Source of the DNA: Streptomyces sp. NBC_00483
Lineage (GTDB): Bacteria > Actinomycetota > Actinomycetes > Streptomycetales > Streptomycetaceae
DNA length: 64,000 nt
NCBI RefSeq assembly: GCF_036013745.1
Contig: NZ_CP107880.1
Location: 7,440,001 to 7,504,000 of the forward strand
Reading direction: 5' to 3'
Shown here: positions 34,142 to 42,892 of the stretch, piece by piece
Layout: each line of letters starts with the position of its first letter
How positions within the stretch are numbered: the first letter of the stretch is position 1
The notes under the pieces: generated by a model
What the model was told of the DNA's origin: nothing
The model's database searches: none
What the model saw: the letters and a program-made list of their open reading frames with translations, nothing else
Made by a program: the position numbers and the translations under genes

Positions 34142-36628
34142 ATGTCACCACAGGGGGATCGCCCGTTGGCTGCTGTGCGCGGTGAAAGACCGCACGGCGG
34201 AGGGCATCGCAGGAGAAGACAGGGGCGGGCGCGCGGCATCCGCAGGGAGATCGTCGCCCTGGTGCTGCTTCCGCTCGTCGGCATGGTCGCGCTGTGGGGC
34301 ACCTCGACGGCGGTGACCGGCAGCGAGGCGGTGAAGGTGCTCGACGCCTCCGACGTGCTCGACGACTTCATCCCGGTGGTGGTCGACGCCCTGAGCACTG
34401 TGCAGAGCGAGCGCGCCGCCGCCCTCGACTACCTCGCGGACCGACAGGACGCGCGAGCGCACGACACACTGCGACGCAAGGCCGACGCCACCGACGCCAA
34501 GATCGCCGACCTGGGACGGCTCGCGGAGGACGCGGAGTTGCGCGGCAAGATCCACGGCTGGGACGTGGCGGGCCAGGCGCAGCAGGTCGCGAAGCTGAAG
34601 CCGCTGCGCAGCGCCGTCGAGGCGGGCACCATCAGCGGTCGCGAGGCGTACCGGCGGTACAACGCACAGGCGGACGGCTGGTACCGGCTCTATCTGCAGG
34701 GCTCCAAGGCGATCTCCCAAGGCGGCGGAATCAGCGGCCAGTTGGCCGGACTCGCCGTGATCACGCAGAGCCGCGAGGCGGTGCTCAGGGAGGGCGCGCT
34801 GCTCGGCTGGGCCGTCGAAGGCAGCCGGGTCACGGCGGCCGACCAGCGCGAGGTGGCGGGCCTGGTGGCGCAACGCGCGTTGAGCGTACGGACGTCGGGC
34901 GGTCTGCTGGAGGACGCGGACCGGGAGCGGCTCAAGGCCTTCTGGAGCGGTCCGCCGACGGCGTCGCTGCGGTCCGCCGAGCGGAAGGTGTTGGCCGCGA
35001 CGCCGGGGACCGGCGCCGCGCAGGACCCGGAACTCGCCGCCGCCGCACGGAGTGTGGCTGCCGCGTCGCCCCGCCTCGACAAGAAGATCACCGATCTCAA
35101 CTTCAAGTCCGTCGACGACCTCGTGGCCCGCGCCAAGCCCGTCTCCGTCCGCACCCTGGTGATCGCCGGAGTCACCGGCGTCGTCGGGCTCATCGCAGTG
35201 ATCGCCTCCCTGGTCATCTCCGTGCGGGTCGCCCGCCGCATCATCCGTCAGCTCGGCCAACTCCGTTCACAGGCGCGGGAGTCGGCGGATGTCCGGCTGC
35301 CCGATGTGGTACGGCGCCTCGGCAAGGGGCAGCAGGTCGACGTCGACGCCGAGTCGCCGCGGCGCGACCATCCACGCAGCGAGATCGGCCACGTCGGCGA
35401 GGCGCTGCAGACCCTGGAGCGGGCCGCGATGCGGGGTGCCGTCGTACAGGCGGACCTGCGGCGCGGCATCTCCGAGGTGTTCGTGAACCTGGCGCGGCGT
35501 CACCAAGCGCTTCTGCACCGCCAGTTGACGCTCCTCGACATCATGGAACGCCGCACCGACAACGACGACGAGCTGGCCGACCTGTTCCGCCTCGACCACA
35601 TGACCACCCGCATGCGGCGGCACGCCGACGGCCTGGTCATCCTCTCCGGCGCGGGCGCGCCGAGGCACGGCGGCCGGCCGGTGCCGCTGCTCTCGGTGAT
35701 CCGCGGGGCGATCGGCGAGGTGGAGGACTTCGAGCGGATCGACGTGCCCCGGCTGCCCGAGCTCTGGGTGCGGGGCCCGGCCGTGGCCGACCTGACGCAC
35801 CTCATCGCCGAACTCCTGGAGAACGCCACGATCTTCTCGCCGCCCGGCTCCACCGTGCAGCTGGCCTGTGAGGGGGCGGCGAGGGGGCTCACCCTGGAGA
35901 TCCACGACCGGGGACTCGGCGTCCCGTCCGACGAACGCGAGCGGATCAACCAACGCCTCGCCGCCGCCGATGAGATCGACCCGGCGCGCACCGACCGCCT
36001 CGGCCTCCTCGTCGTCTCCCGGCTCGCCCACCGCCAGGGCGTCACGGTGTCCCTGCGGGCCTCGCCGTACGGCGGGACCACCGCGGTCGTCCTCGTTCCG
36101 AGGTCCGTCCTCACCGCGCCAGAGGAAGGAGCGGGCGAGACCCGCGAGGGCCTCGACAACGTGTTCGCGGTGCCGGCCAGGGAGCCGGCCCCGGCGGGGA
36201 GGCTCGCCCCGCCACCACCCGCCGTGCCGCCCACGGCGGTCGGAATCCCCGCCCCGCCCACGGCGCCGCCCACGGTCCACGACCCCGCGGCGGCCGGCAC
36301 CGGCGCCGTGCGGCCCGCGCCCCAGGGCGTACCGCTGGGCAGCGCGGGCATCCCGCACCAGCCGGGGCGCCGCAACACCCCGTCCGCGCGGCCGGAGCGC
36401 GGTCACGCGCGGGGCGCCGCGCCCGCGCCCCTGATCAGCCCGGACGAGACCGTCGACGGTCTGCCGCGCCGGGTCCGCCAGGCCAGCCTGGCCCCGCAAC
36501 TGCGGCGCCGCGCCGCCGAGTCGGCCACGGCCTCGGAGCGGCCCGCCGAACGAGACGCCGACGAGGTCCGCGAGCGCATGCAGTCGATGCAGTCGGGCTG
36601 GCAGCGGGCCCGCGACACCGACGACTGA
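34142..36628 (+). CDS. cvnA: Conservon sensor kinase-like protein CvnA (second copy)
   Basis: 828 residues. Basic N-terminal tail, membrane segment (~37-56), nitrate/nitrite-sensor-like outer domain (TVQSERAAALDYL...), second membrane segment (~337-360), HAMP-like linker, the conserved FVNLARRHQALLHRQLTLLDIMERR, LDHMTTRMRRHADGLVIL, and the GHKL domain with LTHLIAELLENATIFSPPG (~553), HDRGLGV and TDRLGLLVVSRLA. The C-terminal linker is Pro/Ala-rich without the repeat insertion of the first CvnA; the tail has LPRRVRQASLAPQLR, matching it. The gap to cvnB is 152 bp rather than an overlap, and a tandem array fills its start. Confidence 0.93.
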   Translation: MSPQGDRPLAAVRGERPHGGGHRRRRQGRARGIRREIVALVLLPLVGMVALWGTSTAVTGSEAVKVLDASDVLDDFIPVVVDALSTVQSERAAALDYLADRQDARAHDTLRRKADATDAKIADLGRLAEDAELRGKIHGWDVAGQAQQVAKLKPLRSAVEAGTISGREAYRRYNAQADGWYRLYLQGSKAISQGGGISGQLAGLAVITQSREAVLREGALLGWAVEGSRVTAADQREVAGLVAQRALSVRTSGGLLEDADRERLKAFWSGPPTASLRSAERKVLAATPGTGAAQDPELAAAARSVAAASPRLDKKITDLNFKSVDDLVARAKPVSVRTLVIAGVTGVVGLIAVIASLVISVRVARRIIRQLGQLRSQARESADVRLPDVVRRLGKGQQVDVDAESPRRDHPRSEIGHVGEALQTLERAAMRGAVVQADLRRGISEVFVNLARRHQALLHRQLTLLDIMERRTDNDDELADLFRLDHMTTRMRRHADGLVILSGAGAPRHGGRPVPLLSVIRGAIGEVEDFERIDVPRLPELWVRGPAVADLTHLIAELLENATIFSPPGSTVQLACEGAARGLTLEIHDRGLGVPSDERERINQRLAAADEIDPARTDRLGLLVVSRLAHRQGVTVSLRASPYGGTTAVVLVPRSVLTAPEEGAGETREGLDNVFAVPAREPAPAGRLAPPPPAVPPTAVGIPAPPTAPPTVHDPAAAGTGAVRPAPQGVPLGSAGIPHQPGRRNTPSARPERGHARGAAPAPLISPDETVDGLPRRVRQASLAPQLRRRAAESATASERPAERDADEVRERMQSMQSGWQRARDTDD

Positions 36629-36671
36629 CACCAGAACGACGACCGACACCGGCACGACGACCGACACCGGC
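36618..36671. repeat. Tandem array, three 18-bp units at the cvnA stop
   Basis: Two exact units ACGACGACCGACACCGGC (36636-36653, 36654-36671) and one degenerate unit before them (36618-36635, 14/18) that contains the cvnA stop TGA (36626-36628). Confidence 0.88.
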
Positions 36672-36780
36672 ACTCCGACGCGGCAGCGTCGCTCAGCACG
36701 AGGTGCGTCCCCACACCGCCCACAAGGCGCGTCACCGCACCACATCACACCAAGCACCACCGAACAAGGGGAGCTCAACC

Positions 36781-37233
36781 GTGTCCGCACCGTCACCCTC
36801 ACCCCGCTCGGCCACTCCGGACGCCACCGTCCGCGGCGGCGAACTCGACTGGCTTCTCGACGATCTCGTCGCGCGCGTCGGCAGCGTCCGCAAGGCGCTC
36901 GTGCTGTCCCGCGACGGACTCGCCAAGGGCGCATCGCAGGACCTCGACCGCGAGGACAGCGAGCATCTCGCCGCCGTCTCCTCCGGCTTCCACAGCCTGG
37001 CCCGCGGCGTCGGGGAGCAGTTCGCCGCGGGCGGGGTCCGCCAGACCATCGTCGAACTGGACGAGGCCTTCCTGCTCGTCGCGGCCGCCGGCGAGGGCAG
37101 CTGCCTCGCCGTGCTCACCACTGGTGACGCGGACATCGGCCGGGTGACGTACGAGATGACCCTCCTGGTCAAGCGCGTCGGCGCGCATCTCGTGACCCAG
37201 CCGAGGGCCGAGGCGACCGATCCCTCGTCATGA
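36781..37233 (+). CDS. cvnB: Conservon Roadblock/LC7 protein CvnB (second copy)
   Basis: 150 residues from GTG 36781 with AAGGGGAG upstream. Roadblock/LC7 domain: LDWLLDDLVARVGSVRKALVLSRDGLAKGAS, FHSLARGVGEQFAAGGVRQTIVELDEAFLLVAA, GDADIGRVTYEMTLLVKRVG. Expected to scaffold the CvnD GTPase at the CvnA kinase. The next ATG overlaps its stop. Confidence 0.95.
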   Translation: MSAPSPSPRSATPDATVRGGELDWLLDDLVARVGSVRKALVLSRDGLAKGASQDLDREDSEHLAAVSSGFHSLARGVGEQFAAGGVRQTIVELDEAFLLVAAAGEGSCLAVLTTGDADIGRVTYEMTLLVKRVGAHLVTQPRAEATDPSS

Positions 37234-37661
37234 GCGGCGGCGGGGAACCAGGGGCCGGGTTCGAGGCCGATGCGAGCTCCCTCGTCCGCGCCTACACGCT
37301 CACCCGCGGGCGCACCGCGCGTACGGCGCACCGCAAGAAGCTGGACCTGGCCGCCATGGTGACCGTGGTCGACCCGCGCATCGAAGGGGTCGGCGGGCTC
37401 GGCGAGCGCGAGGTCGACGACCTGGCCGACGAGTTCGGCCTCGGCCCCGAGCACCACAGGATCGTCGCGCTGTGCCGGCGCCACGCCCAGTCCGTCGCGG
37501 AGCTCTCCGGGGTCCTCGACCTGCCCGCGGGAGTCGTCCGGGTCCTCCTCGGAGACCTGGTCGACGACGGCATCGCCCGCATCACCCGTCCCGTCCGCCC
37601 GGCCGAACTGCCGGACGAACAACTCCTCAGAGAGGTGATCAATGGCCTCCGTTCGCTCTGA
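37230..37661 (+). CDS. cvnC: Conservon DUF742 protein CvnC (second copy)
   Basis: 143 residues, ATG overlapping the cvnB stop. DUF742 family: SLVRAYTLTRGRTART, RIVALCRRHAQSVAELSGVLDLPAGVVRVLLGDLVDDG and the terminal LLREVINGLRSL. The end overlaps cvnD by 20 bp, conserving the GATCAATGGCC junction of the first conservon. Confidence 0.95.
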   Translation: MSGGGEPGAGFEADASSLVRAYTLTRGRTARTAHRKKLDLAAMVTVVDPRIEGVGGLGEREVDDLADEFGLGPEHHRIVALCRRHAQSVAELSGVLDLPAGVVRVLLGDLVDDGIARITRPVRPAELPDEQLLREVINGLRSL

Positions 37662-38313
37662 CGCGACGAGCGGCGCGGCCCGGGGCGGCGCCCCGCGCGA
37701 TGCCGAGTGGGCGGGCTCCCCGCAAGGTGCGCACGCGCCGCTGCCGCCCGTCTCGATGAAGATCCTGGTGGCCGGCGGCTTCGGCGTCGGCAAGACGACG
37801 TTCGTCGGTGCGGTCAGCGAGATCAGACCGCTGCGTACCGAAGAACTGCTCTCCGACGCGGGCGCCGACGTGGACGACACGACGGGCGTGGACGCCAAGG
37901 TGAGCACCACCGTGGCGATGGACTTCGGGCGGATCTCCATCAGCGAGCAGGTGGTGATCTACCTCTTCGGTACGCCGGGCCAGGAACGCTTCTGGTTCCT
38001 GTGGGACGACCTGGCCGAGGGCGCGCTCGGCGCCGTCGTGCTCGCCGACACCCGGCGGCTCTCCGACTGCTTCGCCGCGATCGACTACTTCGAACGCGCG
38101 GGACTGCCCTTCCTCATCGCCGTCAACTGCTTCGATGGCAGCCGCCACTACCCGATCTCGACGGTCCGCACCGCGCTCGACCTCGACGAGGACGTACCCG
38201 TGGTGCTGTGCGACGCGCGCGGCCGGGAGTCGGCGCGGGACGCCCTCGTGGCGTTGGCCGAGCACGCGATGAACGTGGGGGCGGTGAACCGGGCGGAGTA
38301 CGAACACGGGTGA
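37642..38313 (+). CDS. cvnD: Conservon GTP-binding protein CvnD (second copy)
   Basis: 223 residues. P-loop GGFGVGKTT, FGTPGQER switch II, VNCFDG in the place of NKxD. A Gly/Ala-rich ~30-residue N-terminal extension is longer than in the first CvnD. The operon ends here; the perfect palindrome GGTGATCACC (38309-38318) overlaps the stop. Confidence 0.95.
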   Translation: MASVRSDATSGAARGGAPRDAEWAGSPQGAHAPLPPVSMKILVAGGFGVGKTTFVGAVSEIRPLRTEELLSDAGADVDDTTGVDAKVSTTVAMDFGRISISEQVVIYLFGTPGQERFWFLWDDLAEGALGAVVLADTRRLSDCFAAIDYFERAGLPFLIAVNCFDGSRHYPISTVRTALDLDEDVPVVLCDARGRESARDALVALAEHAMNVGAVNRAEYEHG

Positions 38314-38372
38314 TCACCAGAACATGAGGGATCGTTTGAACGCGAGTGATCGTCCCTCGCTACGGTGGCCCC

Positions 38373-39041
38373 ATGACCTCGATCCGCCTGCTCATCGTCG
38401 ACGACGACCCCCTCGTGCGCGCGGGGCTCACCTTCATGTTCGGTGCCGCCGAGGACATCGAGATCGTCGGCGAGGCCGCCGACGGCAGCGAGGTGGACGC
38501 GCAGGTGGCCCGGCTGCACCCGGACGTCGTCCTCATGGACCTGCGCATGCCGACTCTGGACGGCCTGTCCGCCACGGAGGCGCTGCGGGCCCGCGAGGGT
38601 GCCCCCGAGGTGATCGTCCTGACCACGTTCCACGCGGACGAGCAGGTGCTGCGGGCGCTGCGCGCGGGAGCTGCGGGGTTCGTCCTCAAGGACACCGCGC
38701 CGGGCGAGATCGTCGAGTCGGTGCGCCGGGTGGCGGCCGGCACCCCGGTCCTCTCGCCGACCGTGACCCGGCAGCTCATCTCCAAGGTCTCGGGCGACGA
38801 CCCCGCCCTGGACCGGCGGGCACGCGCGCGTACGCGCATGGCTGAACTGGCCGAGCGTGAGCGGGAGGTGGCCGTCGAGGTGGGCCGCGGCCGGTCCAAC
38901 GCGGAGATCGCCGCGACGCTCTACATGAGCGTCCCCACGGTCAAGGCCCACGTCTCCCGCATCATGGCCCGGCTCGACCTCAACAACCGCGTACAGATCG
39001 CGCTGCTCGCCCACGACGCGGGGCTGCTGGACGACGCCTGA
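38373..39041 (+). CDS. NarL/LuxR-type response regulator
   Basis: 222 residues. Receiver: LLIVDDDPLVRAGL, HPDVVLMDLRMPTLDGL (phospho-Asp), VIVLTTFHAD, GAAGFVLKDTAPGEI (Lys). Output helix-turn-helix: ELAEREREVAVEVGRGRSNAEIAATLYMSVPTVKAHVSRIMARLDLNNRVQIA. TACGGT (38361-38366) lies six nt before the ATG, so it is probably leaderless. No kinase gene is adjacent; the nearest is the DesK-type kinase at 32712, on the other side of the conservon, which I take as the cognate partner. Confidence 0.94.
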   Translation: MTSIRLLIVDDDPLVRAGLTFMFGAAEDIEIVGEAADGSEVDAQVARLHPDVVLMDLRMPTLDGLSATEALRAREGAPEVIVLTTFHADEQVLRALRAGAAGFVLKDTAPGEIVESVRRVAAGTPVLSPTVTRQLISKVSGDDPALDRRARARTRMAELAEREREVAVEVGRGRSNAEIAATLYMSVPTVKAHVSRIMARLDLNNRVQIALLAHDAGLLDDA

Positions 39042-39101
39042 CCCGGTGCGGGCTTCGGGCTCGGCCTTCGGCACGGCCTGAGGAGTGTCGGTCCCGCAGG
39101 G

Positions 39102-39124
39102 TAAATTCACATCGTTCAACGATG
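39102..39124 (+). promoter_or_regulatory. ROK regulator promoter and operator
   Basis: A -10-like TAAATT (39102-39107) is followed at once by the perfect dyad CATCGTT-C-AACGATG (39110-39124). Position over the transcription start predicts autorepression by the ROK protein. The dyad overlaps an upstream in-frame ATG, favouring the later ATG 39152. Confidence 0.65.
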
Positions 39125-39151
39125 CGAGCGGTTGAAGTTGAAGGGGTGGGG

Positions 39152-40387
39152 ATGACGGCACCACGCCGGCGGACGGTGCGTGATCTGCGGCGCGGCAACC
39201 GCGCCGTCGTCCTGAGCAAGCTGTACTTCGACGGGCCGCTCAGCAGGCAGGAGTTGGGGCCGCTCACGGCGCTCAGTTCGGGCTCCATCAGCAATGTGGT
39301 GGCGGAACTCGTCGCCGACGGTCTCCTGGAGGAGGCGGGCTCGGTCGACTCCGACGGCGGCCGCCCCCGCACCCTGCTGCGTGTCGCCCCGGGCAGCGGC
39401 CACCTCGTGGGCGTGGACGTCGGGGAGACCCGCGTGCGCGTGGAGCTGTTCGACCTCGCGCTCGGTGAACTCGCGCGCGTGGACGAGCCGTTGCCGGAGG
39501 CGGCGCGCGACGGCAGCTGGGACGCCAAGGACGTCGTACGCCTCATCACCGTCGCCCTGACACGGGTGCTGGCCGACGCGGAGGTGGCCCCCGAATCCCT
39601 CCTCGGTGTCGGCATCGGGGTGCCCGGCATCGTCGACGCCTCGGGCGGGGGCGGCGCGGTGGTGCACGGCCAGACCATCGGCTGGGACGCGGTCCCCCTG
39701 GAGGCCATGCTCCGCGCCCCCGACGGCCTGCCGCCCGAACTCCCCCCGCAGCTCCCGCTGTTCCTCGACAACGGCGCCAAGACCCTCGGCCGCGCCGAGA
39801 TGTGGTTCGGCGCGGGCCGCGGCGCCCGCAACGCCGTGATCGCGCTCATCGGCTCCGGCGTCGGCGCCTGCGTCATCGCCGACGGACTGCCCTACCAGGG
39901 CGCATCGAGCAGCGCGGGGGAGTGGGGCCACACCGTGCTGCAGGTCGGCGGCAGGGCCTGCCGGTGCGGGGCGCGCGGCTGCCTGGAGGCGTACGTCGGG
40001 GCGGAGGCGCTGCTCGCGCGGTGGCGGGAGGCGGGCGGCAGCTGGACCTCGGCGGACGAGGAGGGCGCGCTGGCCGAACTCCTCGAAGACCCCTCCACGG
40101 CAGGCCTGTTGGACGAGACGGCGGAGTTCCTCGGCGCGGGCATCGCCGACCTGGTCAACCTGTTCAACCCGGAGCGGATCGTCGTGGGCGGCTGGGCGGG
40201 CCTCATGCTCGGCCCCCGCCTGCTCGCCCCCGTACGCCGCGCGGCCGCGTCCTACGCCCTGCACCACCCCTTCGCCCAAACCACGGTGGAACTGGGCCGC
40301 TTGGGCCCCGACGCGGTGACGGTGGGCGCGGCGACGCTGCCCCTGGCCAGATTCCTGGAGACGGGCGGCCAGCCCTCCGGCGATTGA
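39152..40387 (+). CDS. ROK-family transcriptional regulator
   Basis: 411 residues from ATG 39152 (AAGGGGTGGGG upstream); an ATG at 39122 would add ten. N-terminal winged helix (DLRRGNRAVVLSKLYFDGPLSRQELGPLTALSSGSISNVVAELVADGLLEE) joined to a ROK sugar-kinase-like domain: VGVDVGETRVRVE, GVGIGVPGIVDASG, FLDNGAKTLGRAE and the zinc site GHTVLQVGGRACRCGARGCLEAYVG. Such XylR/NagC-like proteins bind a sugar effector. Targets unknown; the P450 gene follows ~95 bp downstream and may be co-expressed. Confidence 0.93.
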   Translation: MTAPRRRTVRDLRRGNRAVVLSKLYFDGPLSRQELGPLTALSSGSISNVVAELVADGLLEEAGSVDSDGGRPRTLLRVAPGSGHLVGVDVGETRVRVELFDLALGELARVDEPLPEAARDGSWDAKDVVRLITVALTRVLADAEVAPESLLGVGIGVPGIVDASGGGGAVVHGQTIGWDAVPLEAMLRAPDGLPPELPPQLPLFLDNGAKTLGRAEMWFGAGRGARNAVIALIGSGVGACVIADGLPYQGASSSAGEWGHTVLQVGGRACRCGARGCLEAYVGAEALLARWREAGGSWTSADEEGALAELLEDPSTAGLLDETAEFLGAGIADLVNLFNPERIVVGGWAGLMLGPRLLAPVRRAAASYALHHPFAQTTVELGRLGPDAVTVGAATLPLARFLETGGQPSGD

Positions 40388-40482
40388 GCATTTCCAGCCC
40401 TCTCGGGGGACGGGAACGTACGGGGAGTGCCGAGAGTTGAGCACGATGAAGGCCAGATCCGGGCAACGGGAGGCGGCACGAC

Positions 40483-41673
40483 ATGACCGACAGCGGTGAG
40501 ATCGTCGATCTGGGGGAACTGGCCGGGGGCGCGCCCCAATTCCACGCCGACCCCTACCCGGTCTACGAGCGCCTGCGCACCCAAGGCCCCGTCCACCACG
40601 TCCGCACGCCGGGCCCAGGCCCGACCGAGGACCTCTACCTGATCGTCGGCCACGAGGCCGCCCGCGCCGCATTCACCGACCCCCGCCTGGTCAAGTCCCC
40701 ACCGTGGGGACTCGAGGACGACATGATGGGTCTGCACCTGCTCTTCGCGGACCCGCCGGAGCACGGCCGCCTGCGCTCCCTGGTCACGCGGGAGTTCACC
40801 CCGCGCCGGGTCGCGGCACTCGCCCCGCGCATCCAGAAGCTCACGGACGAGCTGCTCGACGACATGGTGCCGCGCGGCAGCGCCGACCTGATCGGCTCCC
40901 TCGCCTTCCCGCTGCCCTTCGCGGTGATCTGCGAGCTGCTCGGCGTCCCCGACATCGACCGCGACCGGTTCCGCCGTATGTCGACGCAGGTCGTGGCGCC
41001 GACCAGCGAGGAGGAGGCCTACGCGGCACACGTCGAAATGGTCGGGTTCCTGGACGAGTTGATCGCGGCCAAACGCGACGCGACCCCCGCGGACGACCTG
41101 CTGAGCGCGCTGATCCGGACCACGGCGGAGGACGGCGACCGCCTCTCGCCCAGCGAACTGCGCGCCATGGCCTTCCTCCTGCTCATCGCCGGCCACGAAA
41201 CGACGGTCAACCTGATCGGCAACGGCGTCCGTGCCCTGCTCCAGCACCCGGAGCAACTCGCGGCCCTGCGCGCCGACATGACACTCCTGGACGGCGCCGT
41301 GGAGGAGATGCTGCGCTACGACGGCCCGGTCGAGACGGCCACGCACCGCTTCGCGGCGGAGCCCGTGGACATCGACGGCACGGTGATCCCGGCGGGCGCG
41401 CCGGTGCTCATCGGCATCGCCACGGCGAGCCGCGACCCGCACCGCTTCGCGGAACCCGACCGCTTCGACATCCGCCGCGACGCCCGCGGCCATGTCGCCT
41501 TCGGCCACGGCATCCACTTCTGCCTGGGCGCTCCGCTCGCCCGCCTGGAAGGTCGTATCGCCGTCCGTAGCCTCCTGGAACGGTGTCCCGACCTGACGCT
41601 CGCCGAGCAGCCGGACGCGTGGCTGCCCGGCATGCTCATCCGGGGGACGCGGAGCCTGCCGGTGAGTTGGTGA
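40483..41673 (+). CDS. Cytochrome P450 (CYP107-like)
   Basis: 396 residues, GGAGG ribosome site. Bacterial soluble P450: LLFADPPEHGRLRSLVTREFTPRRV (C-helix), FLLLIAGHETTVNLIG (I-helix oxygen-activating AGHETT, ~237), EEMLRYDGPV (ExxR), and heme loop FGHGIHFCLGAPLARLEG with Cys347. Needs a ferredoxin and reductase from elsewhere; none adjoins. The clan resembles macrolide or drug-hydroxylating CYP107/CYP105 enzymes, but the substrate cannot be told from sequence. Confidence 0.95.
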   Translation: MTDSGEIVDLGELAGGAPQFHADPYPVYERLRTQGPVHHVRTPGPGPTEDLYLIVGHEAARAAFTDPRLVKSPPWGLEDDMMGLHLLFADPPEHGRLRSLVTREFTPRRVAALAPRIQKLTDELLDDMVPRGSADLIGSLAFPLPFAVICELLGVPDIDRDRFRRMSTQVVAPTSEEEAYAAHVEMVGFLDELIAAKRDATPADDLLSALIRTTAEDGDRLSPSELRAMAFLLLIAGHETTVNLIGNGVRALLQHPEQLAALRADMTLLDGAVEEMLRYDGPVETATHRFAAEPVDIDGTVIPAGAPVLIGIATASRDPHRFAEPDRFDIRRDARGHVAFGHGIHFCLGAPLARLEGRIAVRSLLERCPDLTLAEQPDAWLPGMLIRGTRSLPVSW

Positions 41674-41679
41674 ACGCCT

Positions 41680-41735
41680 CGGGGCTCCGCCCCGGACCCC
41701 GCGGGCTCTCGTTCGAAAGGCGGGGCTTGATTGGG
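41680..41735. repeat. GGGGCTCCGCCCC repeat copy between P450 and Gfo/Idh genes
   Basis: CGGGGCTCCGCCCCGGACCC begins at 41680, seven bases after the P450 stop, and ends in GGCGGGGCTTGATTGGGC. Same right-half variant as copy 2 at 1980. Lies between convergent genes. Confidence 0.85.
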
Positions 41736-41740
41736 CTTGA

Positions 41741-42742
41741 TCAGCCCGCGATCTCCTCCATCCGCACCACCCGCCGCTCCGCCCGCGACACCTCGCACGC
41801 CTCCGCCACGCGGAGTGCCCGCAGGGCCTCGCGGCCGTCGCACGGGTTGGGGCGTTCGCCGCGGACGACGTCGACGAAGGCCTTCAGTTCGGCCTCGTAC
41901 GCGGGGGCGAAGCGTTCCAGGAAGCCGGGCCACGGCTTCGTGGCGGCGGGCGGGCCCTCCGGTTCCGTGGAGGCGACCGGGGTCCGGTCGTCGAGGCCGA
42001 CGACGAGGGTGTCCCGTTCCCCGGAGAGCTCCATGCGCACGTCGTAGCCGGCGCCGTTGCACCGCGTCGAGGTGGCGGTGGCCAGGGTGCCGTCGTCGAG
42101 GGTCAGGAGCGCCGCCGCGGTGTCCACGTCCCCCGCCTCCCGGAACATCGCGGGCCCGGCGTCGGACCCGGTCGCGTACACCTCGACGACCTCGCGCCCT
42201 GTCACCCACCGCAGCATGTCGAAGTCGTGGATCAGGCAGTCCCGGTAGAGCCCGCCGGAGAGCGGGAGGTACGCGGCCGGTGGCGGCGCCGGGTCGGAGG
42301 TCAGCGCCCGTACCGTGTGCACCCGGCCGAGTCTCCCCTCCTGAACGGCGGTCCGCGCCGCCGTGTATCCGGCGTCGAAGCGGCGCTGGAAGCCGAGTTG
42401 AAGCACCGTGCCCGCCGCCTCGACCTCCGCGAGTGCGGCCAGCGTGCCGGGCAGGTCGAGCGCGATCGGTTTCTCGCAGAAGACCGGGAGCCCGGCCCGC
42501 GCCGCCCGCCCGATCAGCTCGGCGTGTGCCGAGGTAGCCGCGGTGATCACGAGCGCGTCCACGCCCCACGTGAAGATCTCGTCGACGCTCGGCGCGGCCG
42601 TCGCCCCTATCCGGTCGGCGAGCGCGACCGCCCGCGCGGGCTCCGCGTCGGTCATGACCAGCGAGCCGACCTCCCGGTACCGCTCCAGTACGCCCGCGTG
42701 AAAGGTGCCGATGCGGCCCGTTCCGATGAGTCCGATGCGCAT
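41741..42742 (-). CDS. Gfo/Idh/MocA family dehydrogenase (inositol 2-dehydrogenase-like)
   Basis: 333 residues from ATG 42742 (MRIGLIGTGRIGTFHAG); a TTG at 42751 has the better ribosome-site spacing and would add three residues. Rossmann loop GTGRIG, CEKPIALD (catalytic Lys of EKP), FQRRFDAGY, and YRDCLIHDFDMLRW with the His-x3-Asp of inositol/sugar dehydrogenases. Oxidises a cyclic polyol or sugar with NAD. A TTGTC-CT-GACAA type dyad lies 40 bp upstream and the divergent GntR gene likely represses it, joining it to the sugar transporter downstream. Confidence 0.9.
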   Translation of the reverse strand: MRIGLIGTGRIGTFHAGVLERYREVGSLVMTDAEPARAVALADRIGATAAPSVDEIFTWGVDALVITAATSAHAELIGRAARAGLPVFCEKPIALDLPGTLAALAEVEAAGTVLQLGFQRRFDAGYTAARTAVQEGRLGRVHTVRALTSDPAPPPAAYLPLSGGLYRDCLIHDFDMLRWVTGREVVEVYATGSDAGPAMFREAGDVDTAAALLTLDDGTLATATSTRCNGAGYDVRMELSGERDTLVVGLDDRTPVASTEPEGPPAATKPWPGFLERFAPAYEAELKAFVDVVRGERPNPCDGREALRALRVAEACEVSRAERRVVRMEEIAG

Positions 42743-42781
42743 GGCACCCAACGGTGACGCTCCCCCGGGTGGGTGTCAATC

Positions 42782-42797
42782 GTTTGTCCTGACAAAC
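42782..42797. promoter_or_regulatory. GntR operator 1
   Basis: Perfect dyad GTTTGTC-CT-GACAAAC in the region between the divergent dehydrogenase and gntR-like genes, near the dehydrogenase. Confidence 0.8.
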
Positions 42798-42831
42798 ACC
42801 CGTCCGCAGTCAGGGGCCTCGCCGGAAGCAC

Positions 42832-42843
42832 TTGTCCTGACAA
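42832..42843. promoter_or_regulatory. GntR operator 2
   Basis: TTGTC-CT-GACAA, same core as operator 1, 50 bp from the gntR-like start. With operator 1 it can serve the two divergent promoters. Confidence 0.78.
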
Positions 42844-42892
42844 CCGAACCTTCGGACTTCCCGTCAAGAACTCCCACCGATAGCCTCGCCCC

